Positions 54,874 through 64,000 of a stretch of DNA of 64,000 bases are shown one piece after another. Source of the DNA: an uncultured Sphingorhabdus sp. (GTDB taxonomy: Bacteria > Pseudomonadota > Alphaproteobacteria > Sphingomonadales > Sphingomonadaceae); the NCBI GenBank assembly GCA_947492905.1, contig CANLOL010000001.1, forward strand, positions 970,578 to 1,034,577, written 5' to 3'. Position 1 is the first letter of the stretch; each line of letters starts with the position of its first letter. Made by a program: the position numbers and the translations under genes. The notes under the pieces were generated by a model, which was not told the origin of the DNA, did not search any database, and saw nothing but the letters and a program-made list of their open reading frames with translations.

Positions 54874-56424
54874 TTACCGTTTGAGCAATTTGGGCCGCAG
54901 CGATAATTTTATCAGCACAATGTTGAGCGCAATAATAATGAACAGAGCAGGGAAGCCGCCCAAATTGGATAACATCCGAACGCCATCTATGCCGCTATTG
55001 CTGACCATCACCCATGCTGCAATGCCGATTAATCCAATCCATATGGTTTTGATGATGATGCCCAATATATTCTTATCCTCTGTTTCATCAGAGAGGGCAG
55101 GCTCGCTATTCTCTTGCTCATCTTGATCTTCTTGTTTTTGGCAAATCATCCTTATAGCCTCGCTATTGCTATCAGCAGCAGTGACATAAGAAATAAAGGC
55201 CAGCAGCAATAGAGCGATAATTAAAATGCTGCCCAGCGGTAAAAATTCTAGCGCAGCAAAAGCAACTGATTCCGCACCATTGCTATCCAAACTTTGTTTC
55301 AATATCCCGCCATTGGCATCATTAATGGACATAGAAAATACACCGAAAATGCTCATCCAGACGATGCTGAATAGCGATGGCAATATTAAATTAATCATGA
55401 TGAAAGCGCGCACCGTATAGCCGCGCGCAATTTTCCCCAAAAACATCGCGGTTACTGGCGCCCATGCAAACCAATTGGCCCAATAGAAAATCGTCCAATC
55501 ATTGGCCCAAGAGCGATCATCGGCAACGCCCAACAATAATGATCTTGGTATAATCTCTTGGACATAACCAACAAGGGCGCGCGATCCTTCGCTGATTATT
55601 GCCCCTGTTGGGCCAAAGATAAGGATGAAAAATGCGAGAGCGAAGAAGAATTTTATATTGATGTCGGATAAAATTCTAATGCCTTTGGTGAGGCCAGTGA
55701 TAGAGGAAATAAGCACGGTAGTGACAATCAATAGTGCGACTATGGCCATGATGAATGGCGAGCTGCTTATTCCGGTAATTTCACCAAAACCACCCGCTAA
55801 CATCAATAGGCCCGTACCCATAGAGGCAGCCATGCCCATGACCAATGATAATAGGATGAGCGCGTCCAATATGTCCGTTATCAATGGGGGTATTTTGCCG
55901 AATAATACCGATAATGGCCCCGATAATGAACTGCCTTTACCCAGATTATAGATGGATAAAGCAAAGGTCAGCGATGCTATGGTATAAATAGCATAGGGCG
56001 ATAATGTCCAATGCATGAAGAGCGAGACTAAGCTGAATTGGCGTGCTGCATCGCTTTGGGCCTCTAGCCCTCTATTGCCGCTATCATAGAGATGGAACAT
56101 GGGTTCAGCCATCGACCAGAATAATATGCCCGTGGCGATGGTGGTGCATAATGTGATGGCGAACCAATTCCAGCGCGATAATAATGGGACGGCGTCTTTT
56201 CCGCCGATTTTAATTTTCCCAATGGGCGAGAAATATATCCAAATACAGCTGAGCAAAAACCCAAAAACGGCATAGGCGAATAGCGAACCAAAACTGTCTA
56301 ATATCTGGCTATTGAGCGCATTGGCAAAAGCAAAAAAGCCAGCATCATCATTCAGTGACCAAATGACGGCGGCAAATAATATGCTGATGGGAATGAAGAA
56401 AACGATGGGGCGAATGGATTGCAT
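54874..56424 (-). CDS. BCCT-family transporter
   Basis: 516 residues from the ATG at 56424 (a TTG two codons earlier is less likely), 12 hydrophobic helices. The family pattern is seen in GILFWSMAEPMFHLYDSGN, LFMHWTLSPYAIYTIASL, FYWANWFAWAPVTAMFLGKIARGYTVRAF and FISYVTAADSNSEAIRMI. BCCT proteins carry glycine betaine, choline, carnitine or DMSP with Na+ or H+ (or as antiporters). Substrate not decidable here. The last 15 residues are basic. It is convergent with the GPH symporter, 8 bp apart. Confidence 0.94.
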   Translation of the reverse strand: MQSIRPIVFFIPISILFAAVIWSLNDDAGFFAFANALNSQILDSFGSLFAYAVFGFLLSCIWIYFSPIGKIKIGGKDAVPLLSRWNWFAITLCTTIATGILFWSMAEPMFHLYDSGNRGLEAQSDAARQFSLVSLFMHWTLSPYAIYTIASLTFALSIYNLGKGSSLSGPLSVLFGKIPPLITDILDALILLSLVMGMAASMGTGLLMLAGGFGEITGISSSPFIMAIVALLIVTTVLISSITGLTKGIRILSDINIKFFFALAFFILIFGPTGAIISEGSRALVGYVQEIIPRSLLLGVADDRSWANDWTIFYWANWFAWAPVTAMFLGKIARGYTVRAFIMINLILPSLFSIVWMSIFGVFSMSINDANGGILKQSLDSNGAESVAFAALEFLPLGSILIIALLLLAFISYVTAADSNSEAIRMICQKQEDQDEQENSEPALSDETEDKNILGIIIKTIWIGLIGIAAWVMVSNSGIDGVRMLSNLGGFPALFIIIALNIVLIKLSLRPKLLKR

Positions 56425-56465
56425 GGCCAAAGGGTAGCGTAATTATTGCAAAGTGCGAAGACAAT

Positions 56466-56489
56466 AAAAAGGGGGCCCGAAAGCCCCCT
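56466..56489 (-). terminator. Rho-independent terminator after TonB receptor gene (minus strand)
   Basis: On the minus strand AGGGGGC (56489-56483) pairs with GCCCCCT (56476-56470) over a 6-base TTTCGG loop, and is followed by a run of T (56470-56466). It lies 24 bp after the receptor stop and marks the end of the galactoside set. Confidence 0.88.
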
Positions 56490-56512
56490 CTCATATTCAA
56501 TAATATGCTCTA

Positions 56513-59104
56513 TTAGAATTTATAACGAATAACACCGCCATAAGTGCGGGGCTGGTTTGGATAACCAGAAATTGTACCCGCTTGAGCAACGCCATCAAAA
56601 ATAGTGCTGATGAATTGTGAGTCCGTTAAGTTACGGCCCCAAATACCAATATCAAGACCATTTGCGAGTGATAATGTCGCAGAGGCATTGAGCAGATTAA
56701 CTTCGCGGCGGAATGGCTCTGCTGCTTCACGCGCAGGAGCAAAAGGATCAGCCAATGTGAAGTCAATAAAGGCTGGCAGACCATCTGCGATCTGAACATT
56801 GCTTTCATGCTGGAAGTCAGCATTTAATGTTAAGACATTATCGCCGCCCAATTCGATATTATAGGTAGCGCCAACAGTTAGAGCAAATTCAGCAATACCA
56901 GCTGGACGCAGACCAGAGAGATCACCAACAGCAGAGTTGGGGAAATCATCATTTTCAGCATCAAGATATGTCAAAGCTGCTTTAAAGGTTAGACCTTCTG
57001 TTGGTGATACAGAACCATCAAATTCAAAACCACGTACAGATGCTTCTGGAGCATTGGCCAACACAAAGCCTGTGCCCGTAAAGATATTGCTTTGGAAGTT
57101 TTCAAGCGTTTGGTCAAACAATGCAAGATTGAATGCAAAGCTATCCCACTGGCCTTTGATACCAACTTCGAAAACTTCGGCTTCTTCAGGTTCCGCAAAG
57201 CGCGTACCATTGGAGCCATTTGCAACCGCTATACCGGCATTCACAATATTGGAATCGGGTGCCGCAAATGCGCTTCCGCTTGGTCCAGGGACAAAGTCAG
57301 CAGGAAATGGGCGGGAATCGCGGGATAGGTTGATTGATGAGGCCTTAAAGCCCGTTGCATAGGTCGCATAGACATTGATGTTATCATTCACTTCATAAGA
57401 AGCACGAATTGAATATGACAAATCAGTATCGCTGGTACGGCCATCTTCAACGACATTTGGAACTTCCAAGAAGGGTGGCTGGAATTGAAACGCAGTTAGA
57501 CCGAATAGCGGGTTAGCTGCGCTTTGCGCTGCTGCTAATAGTCCAGCTTGCTGAGCCGCTGGTAACGCTTGGAATTGATCACGCGAAGTAACGCCGCCCA
57601 TTGTCGCTCCGACAATGAAAGCATCAACCAGATTCACCTGACCCAGCTCATCCAATGCATTAATTGCTAATGCAGATGATTTGCTATCATCGGTGTAATT
57701 TGCACCCACTGTGACGGTGAAGCGATCGGTCAATTCAAAATCAATAGTACCAAAGATTGAGAATGCTTCATTGCTGAATGAGAAAACTTCATCGGTTAGC
57801 AAACCTGGGCTGAAGATGCTGTTAGCAGGAAGACTTAAACCAGCTTCTACACCTGTGAAAATATCAAAAGGTGTTCCTGCTGGGCCACCGCCAGCTAATA
57901 GGCTGAAGAATGAACGTGTGTCTTGGCCTGTGATAAGCTGGCTGGTTTGATCAATATCTTCGTTGAAATAGAAACCACCCAATAAGAAGTTAAGCGGTCC
58001 ATCAAAATCAGATGCTACGCGAAATTCCGTTGTGAATGTTCTAAATTCTTGTTGCTGCGCTTCGTTAACAATGTCCGCGCTAGAGAAATCAACATCTTGA
58101 AGAAGATCACGATCAACACCGCGATAAGATGTAATGTTGGTGAATGATAGTGCGCCCGATGTATAATCGGTTTGCAAAGAAACACCATAATTGTCGATTT
58201 CATTGGTGGGTAATACGTTCAAAAATGTGTTGAAGCTGAACGGTGCTTCGGGATCAACTGCCCCGCCTACGCCAAAGATTGCTGGAACGGTTGGGCCAGC
58301 TGTTAGGTTAGCAGCAACACAACATTCTTCGTCAATACGGTCATAATCACCAATCAAACGAAAGCTTAAATCGCTTGTGGGTTCCCAGAGTAATTGGCCG
58401 CGACCGCCATAACGGTTGCGGTTGTTTACATCTGCGCCAGAGGTCAATTCGGTCGCAAAACCATCGCGGTTATTGTACGAGCCACCAAGGCTGAATGCTA
58501 ATGTATCAGAGATAGGGCCCGTAATGCTGGCTTTTGCAACTACAGCATTAAAATTACCATAGCTTATCTCTGCTTTGCCGCCAAATTCAAACTGCGGTGC
58601 TTGCGTTACAATGCTGATAACACCCGCTGATGCGTTTTTACCAAATAATGTTGATTGCGGGCCACGCAGCACTTCGACGCGTTGAATGTTGGGAAGGTCA
58701 CCAATTTGCGCTGCTGAACGTGAACGATAGACACCATCTATGAAAACACCAACAGAAGGTTCGATACCAGCATTGTTAGCTCCATTACCAAAGCCACGGA
58801 TGATGAAATTGGTGTTGGATGAATTTTGTAGCTGATTAACCCGCAGGGAAGGCGCTACAGATTGAAGATCTTGTAGATCGCGAATAGCGGCATTTTCAAT
58901 TGTTTCTGCGCTGGTTACAGACACTGAAATCGGTAATTCTTGTAATGTGGTCTCACGCTTAGAAGCCGTCACAATGATAACATCGCTATCATCTTCTTCC
59001 TCGGCTGCTGCGTCTTGGGCTATTGCGGTTGATGCATAGCCAACAGACGTCATGCTGATCGATGTCATCAATGCAGTTTTTAAGATTGATTTTCTAATTT
59101 TCAT
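56513..59104 (-). CDS. TonB-dependent outer-membrane receptor (galactoside cluster)
   Basis: 863 residues. Signal peptide ends at AIAQDA; the next part EEDDSDVIIVTASKRETTLQELPISVSV has the TonB box. The plug includes GFGNGANNAGIEPSVGVFIDGVYRSR and VEVLRGPQSTLFGKNASAGVISIV. The barrel ends PRTYGGVIRYKF. GGAGAG stands before the ATG. It lies 234 bp after galK on the same strand, and a strong terminator follows. Together with the upstream alpha-galactosidase-glpD-galT-galK operon it may import an alpha-galactoside. Close relative of the receptor at 45710-48292. Confidence 0.95.
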   Translation of the reverse strand: MKIRKSILKTALMTSISMTSVGYASTAIAQDAAAEEEDDSDVIIVTASKRETTLQELPISVSVTSAETIENAAIRDLQDLQSVAPSLRVNQLQNSSNTNFIIRGFGNGANNAGIEPSVGVFIDGVYRSRSAAQIGDLPNIQRVEVLRGPQSTLFGKNASAGVISIVTQAPQFEFGGKAEISYGNFNAVVAKASITGPISDTLAFSLGGSYNNRDGFATELTSGADVNNRNRYGGRGQLLWEPTSDLSFRLIGDYDRIDEECCVAANLTAGPTVPAIFGVGGAVDPEAPFSFNTFLNVLPTNEIDNYGVSLQTDYTSGALSFTNITSYRGVDRDLLQDVDFSSADIVNEAQQQEFRTFTTEFRVASDFDGPLNFLLGGFYFNEDIDQTSQLITGQDTRSFFSLLAGGGPAGTPFDIFTGVEAGLSLPANSIFSPGLLTDEVFSFSNEAFSIFGTIDFELTDRFTVTVGANYTDDSKSSALAINALDELGQVNLVDAFIVGATMGGVTSRDQFQALPAAQQAGLLAAAQSAANPLFGLTAFQFQPPFLEVPNVVEDGRTSDTDLSYSIRASYEVNDNINVYATYATGFKASSINLSRDSRPFPADFVPGPSGSAFAAPDSNIVNAGIAVANGSNGTRFAEPEEAEVFEVGIKGQWDSFAFNLALFDQTLENFQSNIFTGTGFVLANAPEASVRGFEFDGSVSPTEGLTFKAALTYLDAENDDFPNSAVGDLSGLRPAGIAEFALTVGATYNIELGGDNVLTLNADFQHESNVQIADGLPAFIDFTLADPFAPAREAAEPFRREVNLLNASATLSLANGLDIGIWGRNLTDSQFISTIFDGVAQAGTISGYPNQPRTYGGVIRYKF

Positions 59105-59338
59105 AATTGCTCTCCGTTTTAATGGGCATTTTTATGCCTCTTTCCCATGGGGTAACTTAGGTAAAGTGCCAACATTGGCGCAATATACAAGCATTTTTAT
59201 ATATTTGTGACATAGACAGATTAAATATGATGCACTTGTGCAACTATAATGACGGTTATTTAGTGGGCTCTAACGACTAATACGTTACGTCAACATAGAT
59301 TTTTGTTGATGGGTTTTATATTAAAACCAATGGCGAGA

Positions 59339-60496
59339 TTAAATAATATTGACCCCTGTTGAGGGGATAGAAATTAACATCTCAAGCTGCTTATCATCAT
59401 TTTTACTGTAATTATGATGAATGGAATCAATAATCTTATCCATATATTCGCGCGGGGCGAGCGCAATTACGCAGCCTCCGAAACCGCCGCCTGTCATGCG
59501 TGCGCCGCCTTTGCCGTCACAATATTGCGCAATAGCATCGTTCATAATATCTGCTAATTGATCAATCTCAGGCACGGTTATTTCAAAATCATCGCGCATA
59601 GAAATATGCGATTGCTGCATCAACTGACCTAATTCTCTTAAATCATTGTCCTGTAATGCATCCGCTGCGGCCAATGTACGTGCATTTTCAGTAACGACAT
59701 GACGTGCGCGTCTATAACTAAGATGATCGAGTCCGCTTTTGCCAGCCTCTAATTGCTTTTCATCAATATCACGCAGGGCTTTTACGCCATAATGACGCGC
59801 CGCTTTTTCGCATTGCGCGCGCCGTTCATTATAGGCGCCATCGCTATTGCTGTGTGTGATGCCGCTGTTGACGATCAAAAGGGCGCTATTTTGGGGTATG
59901 GGAATGGCGCTACATTCTAATGTTCGGCAATCGATGAGCATGGCATGCTCTGCACTCGCTTTTGCGGATATAAGTTGATCCATTATACCGCACGAACAAC
60001 CCACAAATTGATTTTCAGCTTTTTGCCCTATTAGAGCCAAATCGGTGGGATCAATTTTATGCCCTGATTGTTCAATCAAGGCTCTGCCAACTGCCATTTC
60101 AAGGGCCGCCGAAGATGATAGGCCCGAACCAAGCGGGACATCGCCGGCGATACTCATGCGCGATGGGGAGAGGTTATAGCCGCTTTGTAGGAGATATTTT
60201 ACCATGCCGCGCCCATAATTGGCCCAAGCTTCTGGTGATTTTTCTATATCTGCATCAATAGAAAATATATCGCGCCTATCATAGTCACAAGATAATATTT
60301 CAATCGCATTGCCATCCCTATGCCCAATGGCCACTACCGTATCTTTATCAATGGCGCAGGGCAGCACAAATCCATCATTATAATCAGTATGCTCGCCAAT
60401 AATATTGACGCGGCCAGGGGCTCTGATGATATGATCGGGGTGCCGTTTATACGCCCGAACATAAGCCTCTATAGCGCGTGTTTTTGCATCGCTCAT
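59339..60496 (-). CDS. galK: Galactokinase
   Basis: 385 residues, GHMP kinase. The galactose signature [19 protein letters not shown], the ATP loop [15 protein letters not shown] and the C-terminal [13 protein letters not shown] are all present, with the catalytic Asp in [11 protein letters not shown]. It phosphorylates alpha-D-galactose at C1. The ATG overlaps the stop of galT by 4 bp (ATGA). Family assignment is very secure. Neither galE nor galM is in the window, so the rest of the Leloir pathway must be elsewhere. Confidence 0.97.
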   Translation of the reverse strand: MSDAKTRAIEAYVRAYKRHPDHIIRAPGRVNIIGEHTDYNDGFVLPCAIDKDTVVAIGHRDGNAIEILSCDYDRRDIFSIDADIEKSPEAWANYGRGMVKYLLQSGYNLSPSRMSIAGDVPLGSGLSSSAALEMAVGRALIEQSGHKIDPTDLALIGQKAENQFVGCSCGIMDQLISAKASAEHAMLIDCRTLECSAIPIPQNSALLIVNSGITHSNSDGAYNERRAQCEKAARHYGVKALRDIDEKQLEAGKSGLDHLSYRRARHVVTENARTLAAADALQDNDLRELGQLMQQSHISMRDDFEITVPEIDQLADIMNDAIAQYCDGKGGARMTGGGFGGCVIALAPREYMDKIIDSIHHNYSKNDDKQLEMLISIPSTGVNII

Positions 60497-61533
60497 TGGG
60501 CATCTCTTGATAGGCTATCTCGCAGGCGCTCAGCAGCTTGTTCTGGCGTGATGTCGCGCTGTGCTTCGGCCATCATTTCATAGCCCACCATAAATTTGCG
60601 CACTGTGGCAGATCGCAATAAGGGCGGATAAAAATGCGCATGTAACTGCCATGCTTGCGTATCGCGACCATCAAAAGGCGCACCGTGCCATCCCATAGAA
60701 TAAGGAAATGAAACGCCAAATAAATTATCATAGCAGCGCGTCAGGGATTGGATAATATCGCCCAAGCTATTGCGCTGTGCTTCGCTTAATTCATCAATTC
60801 GCGCAACAGTGAAGCGCGGTAATAATAATGTTTCAAATGGCCATTCCGCCCAATAGGGAACTATGGCAACCCAATCTTCATTTTGGACAACGACACGCTG
60901 CGCTTTGGCTATTTCATAGTCGGCAACATCCAACAGCATAGCACGGCCCTGCGCAGCGAAATAATCGCGTTGTTTTTCATCTTCGGTTTGCGCCTCATTG
61001 GGCAGGAAATCGGTGGCCCATATTTGCCCGTGCGGGTGCGGGTTTGAACAGCCCATCATAGCGCCCTTATTCTCAAAGATTTGCACCCATTGATATTGTG
61101 CGCCCAATTTTTGACTTTCTTCGCACCAACAATCCACTACATCGCGCATAGCATCGGCAGATAATTTGGGCAGGGTGAGGCTATGGTCAGGGGAAAAGCA
61201 GATGACTTTGCACGTGCCAGCGATGCTTTGCGATTGAAACAATGGATGATTATCGCTTGCATCTTCATGCTGTTGGCTTTCATCCAATAAGGCGGGAAAG
61301 TCATTATCAAAAACATAAGTCGACCCATAATCAGGGTTTTGATCGCCGCCGATACGCTCATTGCGCGGACATAGATAGCATTCGGCATCATGGCTTGGCA
61401 GATTGCTTTGCTCGGGCACGTCCTGTTGGCCTAGCCAAGGACGTTTTGCGCGGTGCGGTGACACCAATATATGCCGCCCCGTAAGCGGATTTAGCCTTCT
61501 GTGCGGCTTTTCATTTTCGGGATTATCTGTCAT
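60493..61533 (-). CDS. galT: Galactose-1-phosphate uridylyltransferase
   Basis: 346 residues. [12 protein letters not shown] holds the His-x-His-Gln active site; the nucleophile His is the second His of HPH. N-terminal zinc ligands are CYLCPRN. Both HIT-like halves are present. It transfers UMP from UDP-glucose to galactose-1-phosphate. The ATG follows the TAA of glpD with no gap, and its TGA overlaps galK, so the three are one translational unit. Confidence 0.97.
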   Translation of the reverse strand: MTDNPENEKPHRRLNPLTGRHILVSPHRAKRPWLGQQDVPEQSNLPSHDAECYLCPRNERIGGDQNPDYGSTYVFDNDFPALLDESQQHEDASDNHPLFQSQSIAGTCKVICFSPDHSLTLPKLSADAMRDVVDCWCEESQKLGAQYQWVQIFENKGAMMGCSNPHPHGQIWATDFLPNEAQTEDEKQRDYFAAQGRAMLLDVADYEIAKAQRVVVQNEDWVAIVPYWAEWPFETLLLPRFTVARIDELSEAQRNSLGDIIQSLTRCYDNLFGVSFPYSMGWHGAPFDGRDTQAWQLHAHFYPPLLRSATVRKFMVGYEMMAEAQRDITPEQAAERLRDSLSRDAQ

Positions 61534-63021
61534 TTAAGCATTTGTTTTTTGCGCAAAACGCGCTTCTACGGCTTTGATTTGTGCATCGCTCATATGCAGC
61601 CCTAATTTAGAACGGCGCCACAAAACCGCCTCCATGCTTTTGGCAAATTCATGATCTTCCATATAGGCAATCTCGGCTTCGTAAAGACCTGCGCCATAAT
61701 CATGGCCCATTTCGGCAATAGAGTTTTTACCCTCTAATATAGCATTTATCTTGGTGCCATAAGCATCAACCATGCGGTGGATGATTTTGCTATCAAGCCA
61801 TGAATATTGCGCGGCCATAGATGATTTGAGCGCAGGCAGAGCATCAAATTCTATATCGCCGCCCGGTAAAGATGCGCCTTTGGTCCATGCTGCGCCTATG
61901 TTTGGGAATATATGCGAAATTTTTTCCATCGCATGTTCGGAAAGCTTGCGATAGGTGGTGAGCTTTCCGCCATATATGGACAGCATAGGCGCGCGATCGC
62001 CTTCTTCGAGATTGAATACATAATCGCGCGTCACGGTGCTGGCATTATCCGATTTATCATCATATAATGGGCGCACGCCAGCATAGGACCATATCACATC
62101 ATCGGGCGTAATTTGCTTTTGAAAATATTCATTGACCGCGCCGCACAGATAATTGGTTTCTTCATCGGATATATGAACCTCGCCATTTTCCAATTCCCAT
62201 TTAGCCTCTGTCGTGCCGATTAATGTATAATGATTTTCATAGGGCATAGAGAAAATAACGCGCCCATCGGGGGATTGGAACAAATAGGCATGATCCCCAT
62301 CATATAATTTATCAACAATGATATGGCTGCCCTTTACCAATCGAACGCCGCTTGCATTATTGATACTGCCAACTTTACCCAACACTTTATCAACCCAAGG
62401 GCCTGCGGCATTGATGATCATTTTGGCATTGATAGTCTCATTCATGCCTTGGTCATTTTTTAAGGTCGCGCTCCAATGATCGGCATGACGCTCTAAACCA
62501 ATACATTCGGTATGCGTGCGAATATCAGCCCCTCTGTGCGCTGCATCCATAGCATTTAAAGCAACGAGGCGCGCATCATCGGCCCAGCAATCACTATATT
62601 CAAACCCTTTGACCAAATGTTCCTTTAATGCTTCGCCTTGTTTGGCGCTGCGCAGGTTGAGCGTTTTTGTGCTCGGCAATAGGGCGCGTTTGGCCAGATT
62701 ATCATAAATGAACAATCCAATGCGCAGCATCCATGCTGGGCGCATTCCTTTTTCCACCGGCAATACTATGCGGATGGGCCAGATGATGTGCGGGGCAGCG
62801 CGCAGCAATGTTTCGCGCTCACCAAGCGATTCCCGCACCAGACGAAATTCATAATTCTCCAAATAGCGCAGACCGCCATGAATGAGTTTAGAGCTTGCCG
62901 ATGATGTATGACTGGCCAGATCATCTTTTTCGCACAAGGCCGTTTTTAATCCGCGCCCTGCTGCATCGCGGGCAATGCCTACACCATTAATACCGCCGCC
63001 AATAACCAATAAATCATACAT
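61534..63021 (-). CDS. glpD: Aerobic glycerol-3-phosphate dehydrogenase
   Basis: 495 residues from the ATG at 63021; AGGA lies nine bases upstream within the longer reading at 63042, which adds seven atypical residues. The N-terminus YDLLVIGGGINGVGIARDAAGRG is the FAD fold of GlpD, followed by SSASSKLIHGGLRYLE and the C-terminal YGGKLTTYRKLSEHAMEK. It oxidises glycerol-3-phosphate to DHAP and passes electrons to quinone at the inner membrane. Its place between alpha-galactosidase and galT is unusual and suggests that glycerol is released with galactose. Confidence 0.95.
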   Translation of the reverse strand: MYDLLVIGGGINGVGIARDAAGRGLKTALCEKDDLASHTSSASSKLIHGGLRYLENYEFRLVRESLGERETLLRAAPHIIWPIRIVLPVEKGMRPAWMLRIGLFIYDNLAKRALLPSTKTLNLRSAKQGEALKEHLVKGFEYSDCWADDARLVALNAMDAAHRGADIRTHTECIGLERHADHWSATLKNDQGMNETINAKMIINAAGPWVDKVLGKVGSINNASGVRLVKGSHIIVDKLYDGDHAYLFQSPDGRVIFSMPYENHYTLIGTTEAKWELENGEVHISDEETNYLCGAVNEYFQKQITPDDVIWSYAGVRPLYDDKSDNASTVTRDYVFNLEEGDRAPMLSIYGGKLTTYRKLSEHAMEKISHIFPNIGAAWTKGASLPGGDIEFDALPALKSSMAAQYSWLDSKIIHRMVDAYGTKINAILEGKNSIAEMGHDYGAGLYEAEIAYMEDHEFAKSMEAVLWRRSKLGLHMSDAQIKAVEARFAQKTNA

Positions 63022-63081
63022 AATTTCATTTCCTAAGCGCATTTTCTTAGAGGATCATATTAATAGCGCAATCCTAAATCC

Positions 63082-64000
63082 TTAATCGCGCACCTCTTGT
63101 AAATGGATTAAATATGCCATTTCGGGGAATGAAGGCGGTAATTTTATGCCAATATCACGCAGCAAAGCCCCGCTATAATAGCCATTAAATGACAAAGCCT
63201 CATCCTCTTTCGCTATATCCATAACCGATGATGTAAAGGATTTTGGCCAGATTAATTCAAGCTTATAGCGGCGGTTTGGATCCAATCCATCGCATCGAAG
63301 CATAGGCGGGTAAGCATGCTCAATCCCTGATAAAAATGCCAGCGAATATATCGCCTCGCTTTTATCTTTTGCGATGACACCAAAAGCATATAGATAATCT
63401 GGCGTGTCTAAACGATATTGGTCGCCCGAATGAATAAGCGCGCGATGCTGTTTATAGAGGGTGATAGCATGTTTTAGCGCTTCTAAATCCTCTTCTGCTT
63501 CGCTGAGCAAATTTAACTCTGCGCCCATATGCCCCATCATGGCTGTGGCGGCTCGCATGCTCATGGACAGCGAACGGCCCGTTATATGGCATTTTGCAGG
63601 GCCAACATGTGACCCCAAAACACAAAGCGGCAGGAAATAGCTCGCCCCTTTTTGAATATTCTGCCGATCCAGTGCATCATTACTATCCGAAGTCCAAACG
63701 CGGTCCGTATGCGCCAATATCCCATAATCCGCTCTAGCTCCACCAGAGGCACAACTCTCAATTTCCACAGCAGGATGTTTTGCTCTGACCCTATCTATTA
63801 GCGCATATAGCGCCATGATATGAGCATGGGGTTTCGCATAGCCTTGCGCATCACCGGGGTGATTAAGGTCGCGGTTCATATCCCATTTGACATAGGCAAT
63901 ATCATGATCGCTCAATATCGCGTCAATCGCATTAAAGATATATTCGGATACTTCTGGACGCGCAATATCCAGCACATATTGGCCGCGGAATGGCACTTGT
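63082..64000 (-). CDS. GH36 alpha-galactosidase (C-terminal part, cut by window edge)
   Basis: Only the last 305 or so residues are in the window. The catalytic barrel is seen in YVLDIARPEVSEYIF, then AYVKWDMNRDLNHPG with the nucleophile Asp, SCASGGARADYGILAHTDRVWTSDSNDALDRQNIQ (landmarks CASGGARADYG and VWTSDSNDA) with the acid/base Asp in SDSND, and the C-terminal all-beta domain. These are GH36 alpha-galactosidase motifs. Family members hydrolyse alpha-galactosides such as melibiose, raffinose or galactosyl-glycerol. The open frame continues past base 64000; a GTG at 63996 is not the true start. Starts a minus-strand operon with glpD, galT and galK. Confidence 0.9.
   Translation of the reverse strand, partial: QVPFRGQYVLDIARPEVSEYIFNAIDAILSDHDIAYVKWDMNRDLNHPGDAQGYAKPHAHIMALYALIDRVRAKHPAVEIESCASGGARADYGILAHTDRVWTSDSNDALDRQNIQKGASYFLPLCVLGSHVGPAKCHITGRSLSMSMRAATAMMGHMGAELNLLSEAEEDLEALKHAITLYKQHRALIHSGDQYRLDTPDYLYAFGVIAKDKSEAIYSLAFLSGIEHAYPPMLRCDGLDPNRRYKLELIWPKSFTSSVMDIAKEDEALSFNGYYSGALLRDIGIKLPPSFPEMAYLIHLQEVRD

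Noticed and set aside
59105-59338. Terminator or riboswitch between galK and the TonB receptor
   Set aside because: Only a weak TCAACA/TGTTGA inverted repeat is seen, with no T tract in the right direction.

Overview
The window looks like a chromosome segment of an alphaproteobacterium of the order Sphingomonadales. The main support is the order hom - glpX - recJ - tRNA-Glu. Three large TonB-dependent receptors with plug-domain TonB-box motifs (IIVTA / IVVTA), many glutathione-S-transferase and hotdog thioesterase genes, a PQQ-dependent dehydrogenase and GPH, BCCT and AbgT transporters add to it. The DNA is visibly AT-rich for that order. No phage, integrase, transposase or CRISPR array was seen.

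Layout. 1-3111: metF (cut by the window edge) translationally coupled to an ArsR/methyltransferase fusion with a perfect palindromic operator at its start, two tiny acidic lipoproteins, and a beta-lactamase-like lipoprotein. 3355-9706: a HerA/DUF853 ATPase with a Sel1-repeat protein, two GST-like proteins, two hotdog thioesterases and queF. 9753-18248: two cytosolic peptidases facing each other, a third thioesterase, an epoxide hydrolase, a 3-hydroxyacyl-CoA dehydrogenase and two AT-rich genes of unknown function. 18554-26286: the core block hom, glpX, a lipoprotein hydrolase, a UDG-family protein, a flavodoxin-like protein, yceI, recJ and tRNA-Glu(UUC).

26423-38319: an accessory catabolic cluster. 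On the minus strand, in order of transcription, it holds an AraC regulator, a TonB receptor, a lipoprotein PQQ alcohol dehydrogenase with a fused cytochrome c domain, an aldehyde dehydrogenase, an atypical MBL-fold protein, an AhpD/CMD-like protein, a flavin monooxygenase and a DUF2783 protein; a divergent MarR gene flanks it. It reads as uptake of a substrate, periplasmic oxidation of an alcohol to an aldehyde to an acid, and cytoplasmic hydroxylation. No ring-cleavage enzyme is present and the substrate is unknown.

38513-53265: an AbgT transporter, a GST whose 3' end lies in a 17-bp minisatellite, a DUF2339 giant membrane protein, glutathione-dependent formaldehyde dehydrogenase, a second TonB receptor, then an M16 peptidase, a DoxX-like protein, a LOG protein and a 2OG-Fe oxygenase in close succession.

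53420-64000: a GPH-type sugar symporter and a BCCT transporter converge. Next to them is a minus-strand set: GH36 alpha-galactosidase (cut by the window edge) - glpD - galT - galK - TonB receptor. The co-occurrence of alpha-galactosidase, the Leloir enzymes and glycerol-3-phosphate dehydrogenase in one tight operon suggests use of an alpha-galactosyl-glycerol (floridoside-like compound or galactolipid head group). This is the most interesting functional prediction in the window.

A window-wide oddity is the number of short perfect or near-perfect tandem duplications (12-23 bp units), mostly intergenic. Two sit at or over the 3' ends of genes.
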